Shown here: piece after piece, positions 45,401 through 53,168 of the stretch
Numbering within the stretch: position 1 is the stretch's first letter
Layout: the number at the start of each line of letters is the position of its first letter
DNA from: Macrophomina tecta
Lineage: Eukaryota > Ascomycota > Dothideomycetes > Botryosphaeriales > Botryosphaeriaceae
Length of the DNA: 64,000 nt
Reading direction: 5' to 3'
NCBI GenBank assembly: GCA_024180945.1
Contig: JAKSGN010000010.1
Span: forward strand, 558,001-622,000
The notes under the pieces: generated by a model
The model's input: only the letters and a program-made list of their open reading frames with translations
Told to the model about the DNA's origin: nothing
The model's database searches: none
Position numbers and translations under genes: made by a program

Positions 45401-47617
45401 TCGCAATGCGACCTTTGCATCCGGAGCAAAGCCGCGACACACGCTCCGTACGGACATTTACAACCCCTGGAAGTACCAGAACGACCATGGCAATGGGTCA
45501 CGCTAGACTTCATCACAAAGCTACCAAGGTCTAGGGACCCGCTCACAGAAGTCAAGTTCGACTCGATCCTAGTCTTTGTCGACAGACTCACGAAGTACGC
45601 CTACTTCTTGCCCTACCTAGAGGCATCGAATGCAGAACAGCTAGCCCACACGTTTCTCCGATACATCTTCGCGGATCACGGAATGCCGGAAGTATTGGTT
45701 TCGGACAGGGACAAGCTGATGAGATCAGAATTTTGGCAAACGCTTATGCGCCAGCTTGGAGCAAAGAACAAACTCTCTACAACGGCACACGCGCAAACCG
45801 ACGGCCAGACAGAACGGATGAACCGGACTCTCGAACAGTATCTTCGCTGTTACATCAACTACCCACAGGATGACTGGGCCACATGGCTACCCATGGCACA
45901 ATTCGCCTATAACAGCGCCAAACAAGAGTCAACCAACGTATCCCCGTTCTTTGCCAACTATGGGTTTGAACCAGACGCGTATAGAGAGGCCATCCCAAGC
46001 AGAAAATTGGCCCAGAAAGGCGTTCTCAAGGCCGAGCAGCTAAGGGGATTGCACAAAGCCATCAGTCTCGACCTCGAATATGTACGAATTATGATGTCCA
46101 AATACTACAACAGACGGCACCAGGCGGCACCGAACCTTAAAAGGGGGGATAAAGTGTACCTCCTCACGAAAAACATCAAATCAAAACGACCGAGCGACAA
46201 ATTGGATTTCAAGAAAATCGGTCCATTCGAAATTGCAGAAAAACTCGGAGAAGTCACGTATCGACTCAAATTGCCTAACACACGGATGAACTCCACCTTT
46301 CACGTGGCAATGCTCGAGCCAGCACCAGAAAACGCCACCATTCCGGAAACTCAGGAAGAAATTATACCAGAAAACCCTGACGCCGAAGAAGACCAGTACC
46401 CAGTCGAGAAGATCCTAGACTGCAAGCGGTTCGGTCGTCAGCTCAAATATCTCGTCAAATGGGAAGGTTACGGGAATGAAGACAACCAGTGGGTGCCAAA
46501 GGACGACATACACTCAGACCTTGTCACGGAGTTCCATCGCCAGAACCCTGACCTCCCGCGGAAACGAGGCCGTCCTCGAACGAGAACGACGGAAGGCCCT
46601 CGAGAGTCGCAACATCCCACACCAGGGACGACGACCGGCGAACAGAATCCACAGGTCCAGGAGAACGCGGGGACCACGCACCAGCCACAGGCTCGCCGGC
46701 AGAATCGGCAAACCCAGCCTCCCGCGGCGCAGCAGGATCCACCGACTCGTGACGTGGCCGTTTTGACGCGGACGGACCCCCGGAATTCTCAGGGTCAGAC
46801 GGCTCCCCAGCCGCCAGCTGCTCCAACAGCCTCTGATCCTTCATCTCCAGAGCCGCGACATCCTCCGAAGAAAGTTCGCGATCAAGAATGGAGAAACCAC
46901 GATCCTCCAGCAACTTCTGCTGTTTCCGAAGGCGTACTAGCTTCGAGGAAGAAGCGCGAAGGCGAGATTGTAACCTCTCCAACGCCCCCGAGGCCTCCTG
47001 GAAATCACGATAAGCAGCCTCCTCCTCAGAACGGATCCGCTCTTGTTGGCGACGCAAACGATTCACTGTTAGGACGTCAGCAAGGAAAAGAACAAAGAAA
47101 ACGAATCCTTACTAGTGGACACGGAAACCCTCTGAGCGTCACACATGGTATAACCACGAGCCGCACACTCTCCACAACGGGACGAACGAGGACCAATCCT
47201 ACAGACACGCCCGTTAGCGGAACAATCGAAACAAGCACGCGTGACCGGAGCAAAGGAATTGATCGCGGTCGACAACTCAGCGCGATAAGCCGACTCGTCG
47301 CGAGAACGTTTCACGCCAGCCATGACGAAGGAAACTTACGGGAGAAAGAGGAATCACAGCAGCAGACGAATTATAGCCTTTACGGAGAATCTTCGGGCCG
47401 AAGATCCTTAAAGGGGGGGATAGTGTTACGGCGCAGCCTACACAGGACCTGGGTAAGAAGGATAAGAAGGACAAGCGGGGCGCCTACGCGCCCGCGAGAA
47501 AGATCCACCGGCAAGGAGTCACGTGACTCCCGGTTCAACTGTTCAGAGCCTTGGCACTCTGAACTCCTGAACTCGCGAAGTTCAGACGTTCAACCGCTTG
47601 GCAGAATGAACCCATGA
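42308..47617 (+). CDS. Gypsy Pol polyprotein with chromodomain
   Basis: The frame is -1 relative to gag, overlaps it by 94 nt and is entered by frameshifting at 42392-42398. In order: protease ILIDTGSSGNFIHN (~residue 83); RT with KLDLRDGYH and YLDDILIFS (~640); RNase H EVETDASGFALGACLS (~782); integrase zinc region HVAPAHGHQGI with CDLC; the integrase catalytic acids in TLDFITKLP, VSDRDKL and NRTLEQYL; and a GPFEI module. The chromodomain follows at ~1365-1420 (YPVEKILDCKRF, YLVKWEGYGNEDNQWVP). The frame then stays open ~350 more codons, Pro/Arg-rich, into the 3' LTR. This tail lies opposite the antisense gene and may be open mainly because of it. The ATG at 42308 is only the frame's first ATG; translation should come from Gag. 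Confidence 0.93.
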   Translation: MDQLETSIPSSQRMERLHAQRSLRLSEAKKLDGPTALGSTQGPQSRSLHMVSRTSNTEILTGPNLWKQFKTKGTLNGVPIRILIDTGSSGNFIHNEFVEQCKILYRKKKEPYPLSGFDGKSSVYGEGWVKIETEEATLQIKNHREQISLDVQRIPGHDIILGMPWIRTQKPIFDFSEGDEIVFREEIDDLLRKFGLRMENGLMNTLQRLLSTMNREVASVRPKSGSCVGDSDSGVSQNQDCDAEGEASLVKCNPIAGISPTERNDTLESSREEQDSNDGVRPSDGNINGNLEGGLRQDQDCSVQDAASSVKCSASSGVSPTESSIPENQVQHLSRRTTQRKRKAKSKASRKQLAATEPPVDVQTISREAFRRMRRQGQQVCLMYIKPSPAVQQRALARAQRERPRDEDCPTPIGGDDPARIKRGQHGSLEMWQQPQGTPPIPEMETVPDEYWDLVAVCQERGKGDLPKHQPWDHEIPLKPGTKPAYKPIYSLSKKEMEALKEYIEKNLERGYIRPSTSSAGYPILFVPKKNGKLRLCVDYRQLNDITIKNRYPLPRIDELQDKLGNAKYFTKLDLRDGYHLVRIKEGEEWKTAFRTRLGLYEYTVMPFGLTNAPATFQNLVNDTLREYLDIFCMAYLDDILIFSDTLEEHKKHVRKVLETLQAKNLTIAPDKCFWHTQKVEFLGFVITPGHVGMDDSKLDSIREWPVPKTIKEVQSFLGFANFYRKFIWNYSKVTEPLTRLTQKEHGFQWGDDQQQAFDSLKRMFCEAPVLGIYDPDKPIEVETDASGFALGACLSQPDDEGRWHPIAFYSRKFTPAELNYDTHDKELLAIVSAFKHWRHYLEGTDQQVIVHCDHQNLTRFTTTKELNRRQVRWSQELASYNFKITHRKGVDNAAADALSRRVDYMEGRIEPQPAVLQWTSDGSLTLARQSFPMLRIESNPWHQKIREAYAQDSFAQELLALEDDPRVARDREGTLLFKGLIYVPTRLREALVKDMHVAPAHGHQGIDRTTERITQNFYFPGLRKTVQRIVSQCDLCIRSKAATHAPYGHLQPLEVPERPWQWVTLDFITKLPRSRDPLTEVKFDSILVFVDRLTKYAYFLPYLEASNAEQLAHTFLRYIFADHGMPEVLVSDRDKLMRSEFWQTLMRQLGAKNKLSTTAHAQTDGQTERMNRTLEQYLRCYINYPQDDWATWLPMAQFAYNSAKQESTNVSPFFANYGFEPDAYREAIPSRKLAQKGVLKAEQLRGLHKAISLDLEYVRIMMSKYYNRRHQAAPNLKRGDKVYLLTKNIKSKRPSDKLDFKKIGPFEIAEKLGEVTYRLKLPNTRMNSTFHVAMLEPAPENATIPETQEEIIPENPDAEEDQYPVEKILDCKRFGRQLKYLVKWEGYGNEDNQWVPKDDIHSDLVTEFHRQNPDLPRKRGRPRTRTTEGPRESQHPTPGTTTGEQNPQVQENAGTTHQPQARRQNRQTQPPAAQQDPPTRDVAVLTRTDPRNSQGQTAPQPPAAPTASDPSSPEPRHPPKKVRDQEWRNHDPPATSAVSEGVLASRKKREGEIVTSPTPPRPPGNHDKQPPPQNGSALVGDANDSLLGRQQGKEQRKRILTSGHGNPLSVTHGITTSRTLSTTGRTRTNPTDTPVSGTIETSTRDRSKGIDRGRQLSAISRLVARTFHASHDEGNLREKEESQQQTNYSLYGESSGRRSLKGGIVLRRSLHRTWVRRIRRTSGAPTRPRERSTGKESRDSRFNCSEPWHSELLNSRSSDVQPLGRMNP
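42392..42435 (+). promoter_or_regulatory. -1 ribosomal frameshift signal at the gag stop
   Basis: Heptamer A AAA AAC (42392-42398) is phased exactly as X XXY YYZ in the gag frame, and the next codon is the gag stop TAG. Slippage yields AAA AAA in both sites and enters pol (GCC AAA AAA CTA). After a 5-nt spacer, 42404-42435 can fold: GGCCCT pairs with AGGGGCC (one bulge), and inside it TGGG pairs with CCCA around ATCGA. Confidence 0.75.
46524..47323 (-). CDS. Antisense spliced Zn2Cys6-like/coiled-coil protein inside the Gypsy element, 250 aa
   Basis: A gene on the opposite strand to gag-pol, between the chromodomain and the 3' LTR. Exon 1 is 47323-47113 and exon 2 is 47065-46524. The 47-nt intron (47112-47066) has GTAAGG donor, GCTGAC branch and AACAG acceptor. 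The spliced frame is 753 nt without stops. Residues 31-61 hold Cys 31, 34, 41, 50, 53 and 61 (C-x2-C-x6-C-x8-C-x2-C-x7-C: CFDCSANGRVC then SSRCGEC), the pattern of a fungal binuclear zinc cluster. Residues ~71-150 form a charged coiled coil (RLRRQQERIRSEEEAAYRDF, SSKLVRLRKQQKLLEDRG), and a Ser/Pro-rich tail follows. It is perhaps a nucleic-acid-binding regulator. Function is unknown. Similar hypothetical proteins exist in fungal proteomes, as far as I recall. Confidence 0.72.
47066..47112 (-). other. Intron of the antisense gene
   Basis: Read on the minus strand: GTAAGG donor, TTGCTGACG branch region, CCTAACAG acceptor. Removal joins two stop-free exons in phase 1. Confidence 0.65.
47409..47420 (+). 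promoter_or_regulatory. Polypurine tract
   Basis: AAAGGGGGGGA just before TAG and the 3' LTR; plus-strand primer site for reverse transcription. Confidence 0.85.
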
Positions 47618-47865
47618 ACTATCAGATTGTATACACTCTCCCACTATTATATAAACCACACTCTTTAGATAGCTTTGACCTTCGTGGTCAACTTCAATAA
47701 CAATTCGCACATTGTTAGTAACACGGCCTTCGCACGCAGTGCTCAGTCTTGTCACGTGTTCGACTTGCTCTCACCCTCTTCTTGTACCCACTCAAGGAAA
47801 TCCTTCGACAGGTTTTCTCCCTCTTCGGTGTTTGGATCCTTAGAGGCAGAGGCCCGCTCGTTACA
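47424..47865 (+). repeat. 3' LTR of Gypsy element
   Basis: 442 bp, same ends and no difference that I could find against 40030-40471. Confidence 0.93.
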
Positions 47866-47870
47866 CTCAC
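47866..47870. repeat. 3' target-site duplication of Gypsy element
   Basis: CTCAC, equal to 40025-40029. Confidence 0.92.
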
Positions 47871-48254
47871 GAGCAACATAGGGAGTCTGAGCATCAAAGC
47901 GACAAGGACAAGCGGATGCACTACTCGGCCTACGAGTTAGACAAGGACGGAAACGTCATTGGAACGCGCCACTTTGTCAAACAGAAATAGTGAAGAGGTA
48001 CTACAACTTTGACACCTTCTCTATCTAGTCCTGAAACTCAGTTCACTATGCCTTCGTAAAATCAGAATGACAGATAGTGGCGAATGCTAACGTCTTTGTA
48101 GGGTCGAATGAAATCCTGAGGCACCACCGACGACTCCTCTCAAGGCGACTCCTCCCAAGGCGAGGTGTGGCCTTGTGGCCAGAATGCGGGGGACAGACCA
48201 AGTCGACTCCGAGATAACTTTACCAGGTTTGGCTGGCTGTTTGATTAGATCCTC

Positions 48255-48490
48255 TACCCACGAATTGAGTCGAGTCGAATTCATTCACCTTGACCCATCG
48301 GCCAAAGCAATCTGCAGGCTACAGACTATTGAAAGTGATTATCTAGTGATCCATTTCTGTGTTTCAAGTCAAGAGAGGAGGTAGGTGTTTTGGGGGGCGG
48401 TGGGAGCAGGTGCGGGGGGCGGACGGAAAGATTGCATCACCAGTTCATGTTCGGCTGTGCTTGTGATCTTGAAGACGGGGACACGGTCAA
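48255..48490 (-). mobile_element. LINE family E 3'-end fragment (copy 2)
   Basis: Read leftward, the 3' end contains GCCTGCAGATTG, CGATGGGTCAAGGTGAATGA, then GAATTCGACTCGACTC. It parallels copy 1 at 49185-49598 and ends in a pentanucleotide (RACTC)n tail. Only the 3' UTR is represented. The inner boundary is approximate. Confidence 0.5.
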
Positions 48491-48766
48491 CGTTGATGAG
48501 AGCCTGAGCTAAGGTGCATGGAAGCTTGCATTAGAACGGCATAAGAACCATGATTGCCTGCAAAAATCTTTATTTCGAGCTACTATTAGTCACCCCTCCA
48601 CATCAACCGGTATCTAGGTTTTTTATGAGATACCTCGCAAGATTAGTTATGGGATGTATGTTCTCTATGTATATCAAGAAGAATATTATTGGCGGCTTAA
48701 TTGGATAGACCATTACATCTACAGAAGATCGATTATGCATACAATTCCTTCCTGCTCCCTTGAGAC
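48491..48766. other. Intergenic, nothing recognised
   Basis: AT-rich filler between LINE fragment and coding-like remnant. Confidence 0.35.
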
Positions 48767-49184
48767 TTAACCAGCCCCGCTCGGGCCCGACTCTGTATCC
48801 GGCTCCGTGGTCGCATACATCCACGAATATGCCCCGGCCATCCCATAAAGCTCACGTTGTTGTGTACTGGGGCGGCGTCCATTTTCGCCACAGTCTTCGC
48901 TCTCATCTCTGGGCGCCTCACCTATGTCTATATTGTCAGTCGAATTTCTTCTAGACCCCATTTCTAGCCCAGCTTCTTTTCCAGCCTCCATTGCTTGCAC
49001 GCTATGATCACTCGCCGGAGCCTGCAGATTGGGAGTGCCCGTCCTTAAGTTCTCCCTTGTGGAGTCTCTTGACCCATATGATAATTCCGAACGTGAACGA
49101 AGCGACTCTGACGACGGATGAGCGGGACTTCCTCCTTCTGTCTCATCCGCTGTGGTGGCCTGAGATCCGTAACCTGTCCCCAAT
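48767..49184 (-). pseudogene. Possible C-terminal part of a host gene, cut by a LINE tail
   Basis: An open frame of about 139 codons, read leftward from the LINE junction to a stop at 48767: LGTGYGSQATTADETEGG, then a Ser/Arg/Glu-rich stretch and an end with YGMAGAYSWMYATTEPDTES. It is low-complexity and of no recognised family. The LINE E copy interrupts it within the ATTGGGGACAG sequence, which in this frame encodes part of LGTG. No start codon remains except inside the LINE tail. Confidence 0.35.
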
Positions 49185-49598
49185 GATTGAGTTGAGTTGA
49201 GTTGAGTTGAATTCATTTACCCTGACCCATCGCCCTGAGCGATATGCAGGCTACAACTATTCAACGTGTTTTGCTACTAGTATACATGTTGAGTGTCAAT
49301 CTGGGAGGAGAAGAAAGGATAAGGGAGGGCGGATAGTAAGGTGTAAGGGATGTGATGTGAAGAATTTCTAAGCTGTGGGTTCATCTCTATTCTTAAACCG
49401 TTGTGAGTCTTGTGCAAAGCTTAGCACAGCCTGAAGCTGTGATGCTGTTGTCTTCCCTTTGTGACTTTTGCTCTGGGTAGGTGCAGCATTGCTTAGAGGC
49501 TTTCCACCAAGTAGAGCAGATAAGTTGTTCCGTTCTAGCCCACTGTCTTCGTACATCTTTTGTCGGCGTTGCTGGAGCAAGCAGCAGTCAAGAAGGAC
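49185..49598 (-). mobile_element. LINE family E 3'-end fragment (copy 1), (AACTC)n tail
   Basis: The fragment reads leftward. An ORF2-like C-terminal coding end (49580-49368) is followed by a 3' UTR and the tail GAATTCAACTCAACTCAACT. It is flanked on both sides by ATTGGGGA (49174-49184 and 49599-49606), a probable target duplication of 8-12 bp. It is 5'-truncated. Confidence 0.6.
49368..49580 (-). pseudogene. C-terminal coding end carried by LINE family E
   Basis: Seventy residues (LQQRRQKMYEDSGLERNNLS, LLGGKPLSNAAP, LSFAQDSQRFKNRDEPTA) ending at a stop. It is basic and helical, without a catalytic motif. Its position directly before a LINE-like 3' UTR and tail suggests an ORF2 terminus, but I cannot exclude another element class. 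Confidence 0.45.
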
Positions 49599-49606
49599 TC
49601 CCCAAT

Positions 49607-49981
49607 GATTGATTGATTGATTGATTCTATCAGGCTACGATACTGTCTAAGGTGGTATATGAGCCGTTCTTTCCGTTTCCCTGTCGTTACCTTCGTCTCT
49701 GGCCTTTTCTCACTTCTCAGTCCGACATATTTGGGTTTTTCTCCGCTGTCCTTACGTTTCCTGTGGTGGGTCTGCCGTACCCGCCTCCCCCTTTCCGTCC
49801 CGGAACCTCCCAGTCCTTTGCAGGAACTGTATGGCCGCCTTAACTACTGCGAGGTTCGGCTTCCACTTCTCCTTCGGGCCGTCAATCGGCTTCCCCGTCT
49901 GCCTGTCTTCCCATCCATTCCATCCTGTCCCCAATGCAGCAATCATTTCGACCTGTCCCCAATGCAGCAACCATTTCGACC
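49607..49981 (-). mobile_element. LINE family D 3'-end fragment, (AATC)n tail
   Basis: Runs leftward and closely matches the 3' end of the LINE at 60740-61067, including RQTGKPIDGPKEKWKPNLAV and the final TAGAATCAATCAATCAATC. At its 5' side is a tandem duplication of a 28-bp unit (49926-49953 and 49954-49981) absent from the long copy's 3' end. The fragment is cut there by the MITE at 49984. Confidence 0.78.
49926..49981 (-). repeat. Two tandem 28-bp units
   Basis: Two head-to-tail units, one base apart in sequence, each ending (minus strand) in TGCATTGGGGACA. A similar unit occurs at 56136-56163. Confidence 0.8.
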
Positions 49982-49983
49982 TA

Positions 49984-50443
49984 AGACCTATGCTTTATTG
50001 TAAACAGCCCTCTTTCCAATTCTTTCTACTTTGATTGGCTGTCATCTAGACCGTGCGCAGGGGTCGGAGGAACACCAGCATTCTGCCGCTAAATCGTTCG
50101 CTTGCACTGTCGTGCTAAGCGCATTTCCGCCAAAATCGCGATAGGGTCCTTATACTAGGCGCCGGCATAAAGCTCAAGCTAGAGGCTGAAGCGCAGCGGG
50201 AAAAGAAAAATAGAATAACTAGGTAATGCACGGCCGGAAGCTTCAAGCGGCGTTGCGTTAGGCGCTTAGAAGAGGCAGAGGCGGAGGACCGCTTAAGCCT
50301 CGGCGCACCAAAACTCCTGCGCCGCAGGATGAGCTAGCGGCGGAATTCTGACGTTTTTTCGACCACCCACGCACAGACTAGATTACGGCCAGTCAGAGCA
50401 GAGTAAATGGAAAAGAGGGCTGTTTACAATAAAGCATGGGTCT
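49984..50443. mobile_element. 460-bp TA-flanked MITE (copy 1)
   Basis: Terminal inverted repeats of about 40 bp: AGACCTATGCTTTATTGTAA at the left and its near-perfect inverse at the right (one C/T difference near the end, further mismatches inward). It is flanked by TA (49982-49983, 50444-50445). The internal sequence has no coding capacity but is shared, in inverted orientation, with the element at 51843-52391. Confidence 0.85.
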
Positions 50444-50592
50444 TAGGCAATAAGGCATTGATCAGCCAATGATTGGGCTCATGTTCCATCAATGTTGTCA
50501 TCGGACAGTATACGCGTCCGAGAATAGTGTGTGCTATAGCATTCATGACGTCTATATGCCATCACAACCACCTATCGAGCCACGAGTCGTAT

Positions 50593-51426
50593 CTAGACCT
50601 GCACGCCGTAAACAATCGTGTATTCTTGTTGTTCGGATCCGTCCACAGCAGCCTTGGCTGCGGCGTCAGCCTCCGCGTTCCAACGCCTCGGCACCGTCCA
50701 GAAGCTGACTTCACAGCCGCAACGTGCGAGCTCTCTAATACAGTCGCTCAATGCCTTCCAGAGGTCCTGATTCTTGACCGGCATACCGCTAGCGGTCATC
50801 CAACCGCGCTCAGCCCACCTACGCATTTGGCCGGTTGCATTAACGCCCACATACATGGAGTCTGTGATAAGGACGACTCGGCCCCAGCCTTCGTTATCCC
50901 ATGCGCGAAACTGGAGCGCCGCGATAGCCGCACGCAGCTCGGCGCGGTTGCTTGTGTGCTGGTGCTCCGTACCATCCGGACCCTCTAGCTCTAGTGCCCC
51001 TGACACGACGCCACCCTCTCCGGCGGACCTAAATACAAAGGCCCAACCACCGCGTGCAGTCCGACCTCTGCTCGCCGGGGCGCCGTTGTTGGAGCACGCG
51101 CCATCGATAAATATGGCCATGGTTTTGATATTACCGAATACGGGAATGTACTGGCGCTGAAGGGTGAAACGCGGACTAGAGATCGTGGTCGGTGGTACAT
51201 TACGCTCTATGACGAAGAGTTCCTGCGGGTTGGCTGTGGTTAGGTTAGAGGGTGGAGCGAAGACGCTAGCTGTCCACACGCCTTGAGCGCCCTCGCCTGC
51301 AGCATGCGCCGCACGTGTAACAGCTCCCAAGCTGGATCCAAATCTATGTCGGACGAGTTCATGAAAGCTAGAACCGAGAATTGTGTCGACTCCTCTGGGG
51401 ACATCGTCGCCCGTTGATTGCGACAA
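50593..51426 (-). CDS. RNase H domain protein, 277 aa
   Basis: Intact single-exon frame. The C-terminal 170 residues form an RNase H fold of the type that cleaves RNA in RNA-DNA hybrids. The four catalytic acids are all present: Asp108 (FIDGACSNNG), Glu163 (TSNRAELRAAI), Asp189 (LITDSMYVG) and Asp254 (RRWNAEADAAAK). The usual GHxGxxGNE loop is replaced by PRRWNAEAD. The first ~95 residues lack a known domain; there is no hybrid-binding domain visible. Such stand-alone RNase H proteins recur in Pezizomycotina genomes. The gene lies 150 bp from one MITE and 416 bp from another of the same family. ATG at 51424-51426 is the first in the frame. Confidence 0.82.
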   Translation of the reverse strand: MSQSTGDDVPRGVDTILGSSFHELVRHRFGSSLGAVTRAAHAAGEGAQGVWTASVFAPPSNLTTANPQELFVIERNVPPTTISSPRFTLQRQYIPVFGNIKTMAIFIDGACSNNGAPASRGRTARGGWAFVFRSAGEGGVVSGALELEGPDGTEHQHTSNRAELRAAIAALQFRAWDNEGWGRVVLITDSMYVGVNATGQMRRWAERGWMTASGMPVKNQDLWKALSDCIRELARCGCEVSFWTVPRRWNAEADAAAKAAVDGSEQQEYTIVYGVQV

Positions 51427-51840
51427 AGACTATACGATTAGCGGAGGCCTGTACCAATTAAGAGTAGGTAAGGAATACGAACAGTATCTCCGACGTGCAA
51501 TCGAGCTTTCATACTTGGCTCTACCGTAAGCAGCGCTGATGTAGTCGTCGGAGGGTTAAGGTGTCAAGCTTAGGAGAGAGGGAGAAGAAGGGCCGAGGGA
51601 ACAGTAATTAGGCTACATAAGCGGGATTAAGAAATTATATCGCAGACGTGGAGACGCATTATAGAGTGATGTGCTGACGTGTCGTAAGGTGGAGCTTGGA
51701 CCCTCAAAAAAGTGAGGCCCTAGCCTTAGAAAGTTGATGCGTCGACGTCTGCGCGAATTTAAGTGAGACGCGTCAAAACGCGTAACACGCGTTACATCTC
51801 CCGTCCTTGCACACCACCTTATGCCACCGCAACGCACTCC
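51427..51840. other. Intergenic upstream of the RNase H gene
   Basis: 414 bp without recognised features, presumably the RNase H gene promoter. Confidence 0.4.
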
Positions 51841-51842
51841 TA

Positions 51843-52391
51843 AGACCTATGCTTTATTATAAATAGCCCTCTTTCCAAGTCTTTCCGCTTTGATTGGCTG
51901 CTCTCTAGATCGTGCGCGGACGGCCGGAGGAACATTAGAATTCTGCCGCTGGCACCTCCTGCGGCGCAGGAGTTTTGGTGCGCTAAGACTGTTCTCGATG
52001 AGAGCTAGCGACACAACGTTCACAGCCGTTAAAGCGTCGACCTTGTATTCTGCTCATCCTTAAGCTTAAACGGTCCTCCGCCCTTCTTCGTCCAAGTGCC
52101 CATCGCAACGCCGCCTGAAGCGTCCAGCCGTGCACCACTTATTCCTCTTCTTTTTTTTTTTTTTTTTTTTTTTTGCTGGCTCCAGCCTCTAGTTCAAGCT
52201 CATGCCGGCACCTAGTATAAGGGCCCTATCGCATTTTTGGGGGAAATGCGCTTATAACGACAGTGCAAGCGAACGGCTCAGCGGTAAAATGTTAGTGTTC
52301 CTCCGACCATCCGCACGTGGACTAGGCTATAGCCAATCAAAGCAGAGAGAAGTGGAAAGAGGGCTATTTACAATAACTAAAGCATAGGTCT
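51843..52391. mobile_element. 549-bp TA-flanked MITE (copy 2)
   Basis: Same terminal repeats as 49984-50443 (AGACCTATGCTTTATTATAA...GCATAGGTCT) with TA at 51841-51842 and 52392-52393. The internal part is inverted relative to copy 1 and includes a T run at about 52149-52174. Confidence 0.82.
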
Positions 52392-52592
52392 TAGGGCAAC
52401 AATATTGCCAGGGTCCACCCCAGGCATGCGGCAGCGGAGACAATCAGCCCCACAAGCCAATACTGTTTCCGCCTTCCCCGGCGGCACAGCAATAACGACT
52501 GGACGAGAATCGTTCCGGCTCTGGCAGCCACAGGCTGCCTCTCGCGTAGAGCCGGGCGAATTTTCGCCCGGTCCTGGCTATTTTATCTTCAC

Positions 52593-53168
52593 TTGAGCAA
52601 GTCCCTGATGAGTCTGCAAGACCAAACCCCGTTGTCATACCTAGTATCAGCATTGGGTCGGACATTGCTTGCTCATCAGTTCATTTCCTCGTTGCGTTTC
52701 CCAGTCTCGAATAACCCAGCCGGGGATCAAGGCCCTGACAGTCCCACCACTACCGACTACGGTTCTGACGCTTTCACTAGTCTCGACACGGCCGCGCTCG
52801 ATAGCGTACAGACTGCTCCATCCTCTCCAACCCCGCGGCCACGACGAGCCCACGCATCCGCTACACCTATCTCAAACATTAACTTAACTGCTGGCGCCCT
52901 AAGACGCAGCACCGAGCGACTAGCTGCGGAATCTATAGATACCCTGTTGTCGGCTAGCCGAAATGGTCAGGATTTCCAGGCCAAGCCACCCTCTACACCC
53001 CCATCGAGGCCTGAGAGCTTTCCAACAGGCGAGCATACTTCTCCAACCGCAGCTCCAGAAACCCCACCATCTGGTACACATACGGCCAATGCGACGCCAC
53101 AACCCTCGGTCCTATGGAAGACAATGTCGACATCAGTCAAAGGTTCGGTAAATGAGAAAGGCCCCTAA
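52593..53168 (+). CDS. Hypothetical Ser/Thr/Pro-rich protein, 191 aa
   Basis: A single open frame from ATG 52593 with strong Ser/Thr/Pro/Ala bias and no recognised domain. A short ordered-looking block reads DYGSDAFTSLDTAALDSV. No signal peptide or membrane segment is evident. It could be a disordered host protein or an ORF1 N-terminal remnant of a retroelement; coding status is uncertain. Confidence 0.3.
   Translation: MSKSLMSLQDQTPLSYLVSALGRTLLAHQFISSLRFPVSNNPAGDQGPDSPTTTDYGSDAFTSLDTAALDSVQTAPSSPTPRPRRAHASATPISNINLTAGALRRSTERLAAESIDTLLSASRNGQDFQAKPPSTPPSRPESFPTGEHTSPTAAPETPPSGTHTANATPQPSVLWKTMSTSVKGSVNEKGP

Larger units (their letters stand above)
40030..47865 (+). mobile_element. Ty3/Gypsy chromovirus, complete, 7.8 kb
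   Basis: Complete LTR retrotransposon: two 442-bp LTRs, a primer-binding region after 40471, gag, pol reached through a -1 shift, a chromodomain, an antisense spliced gene, a polypurine tract (AAAGGGGGGGA, ~47410-47420) and 5-bp CTCAC duplications. Comparing the LTRs by eye I found no difference. The identical LTRs and open frames indicate a very recent insertion that has escaped RIP. Domain order (protease, RT, RNase H, integrase, chromodomain) places it in the chromovirus branch. Confidence 0.95.
39783..47990 (+). pseudogene. Small host gene split by the Gypsy insertion
   Basis: The 5' part is 39783-40029: ATG after a GATCGCAAAC leader, protein RYVSSQLIKNIQKGTKSVAV then TTSWTRPDEFPASSVKSDF. 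The 3' part is 47871-47990: DKDKRMHYSAYELDKDGNVI then GTRHFVKQ, stop at 47988-47990. CTCAC is duplicated at the junctions. Leaving out the element, the two halves form one protein of about 120 aa, but one base is out of register near 40012 (SPAW then stop). There is either a small indel or an unrecognised intron there. The family is unknown; it looks like a soluble, charged protein. The insertion removes the C-terminal third. Confidence 0.65.

Noticed and set aside
47675..47921. Small open frames inside the Gypsy LTRs
   Set aside because: Present in both LTRs and crossing promoter and R regions; they are expected by chance and duplicated with the LTR.
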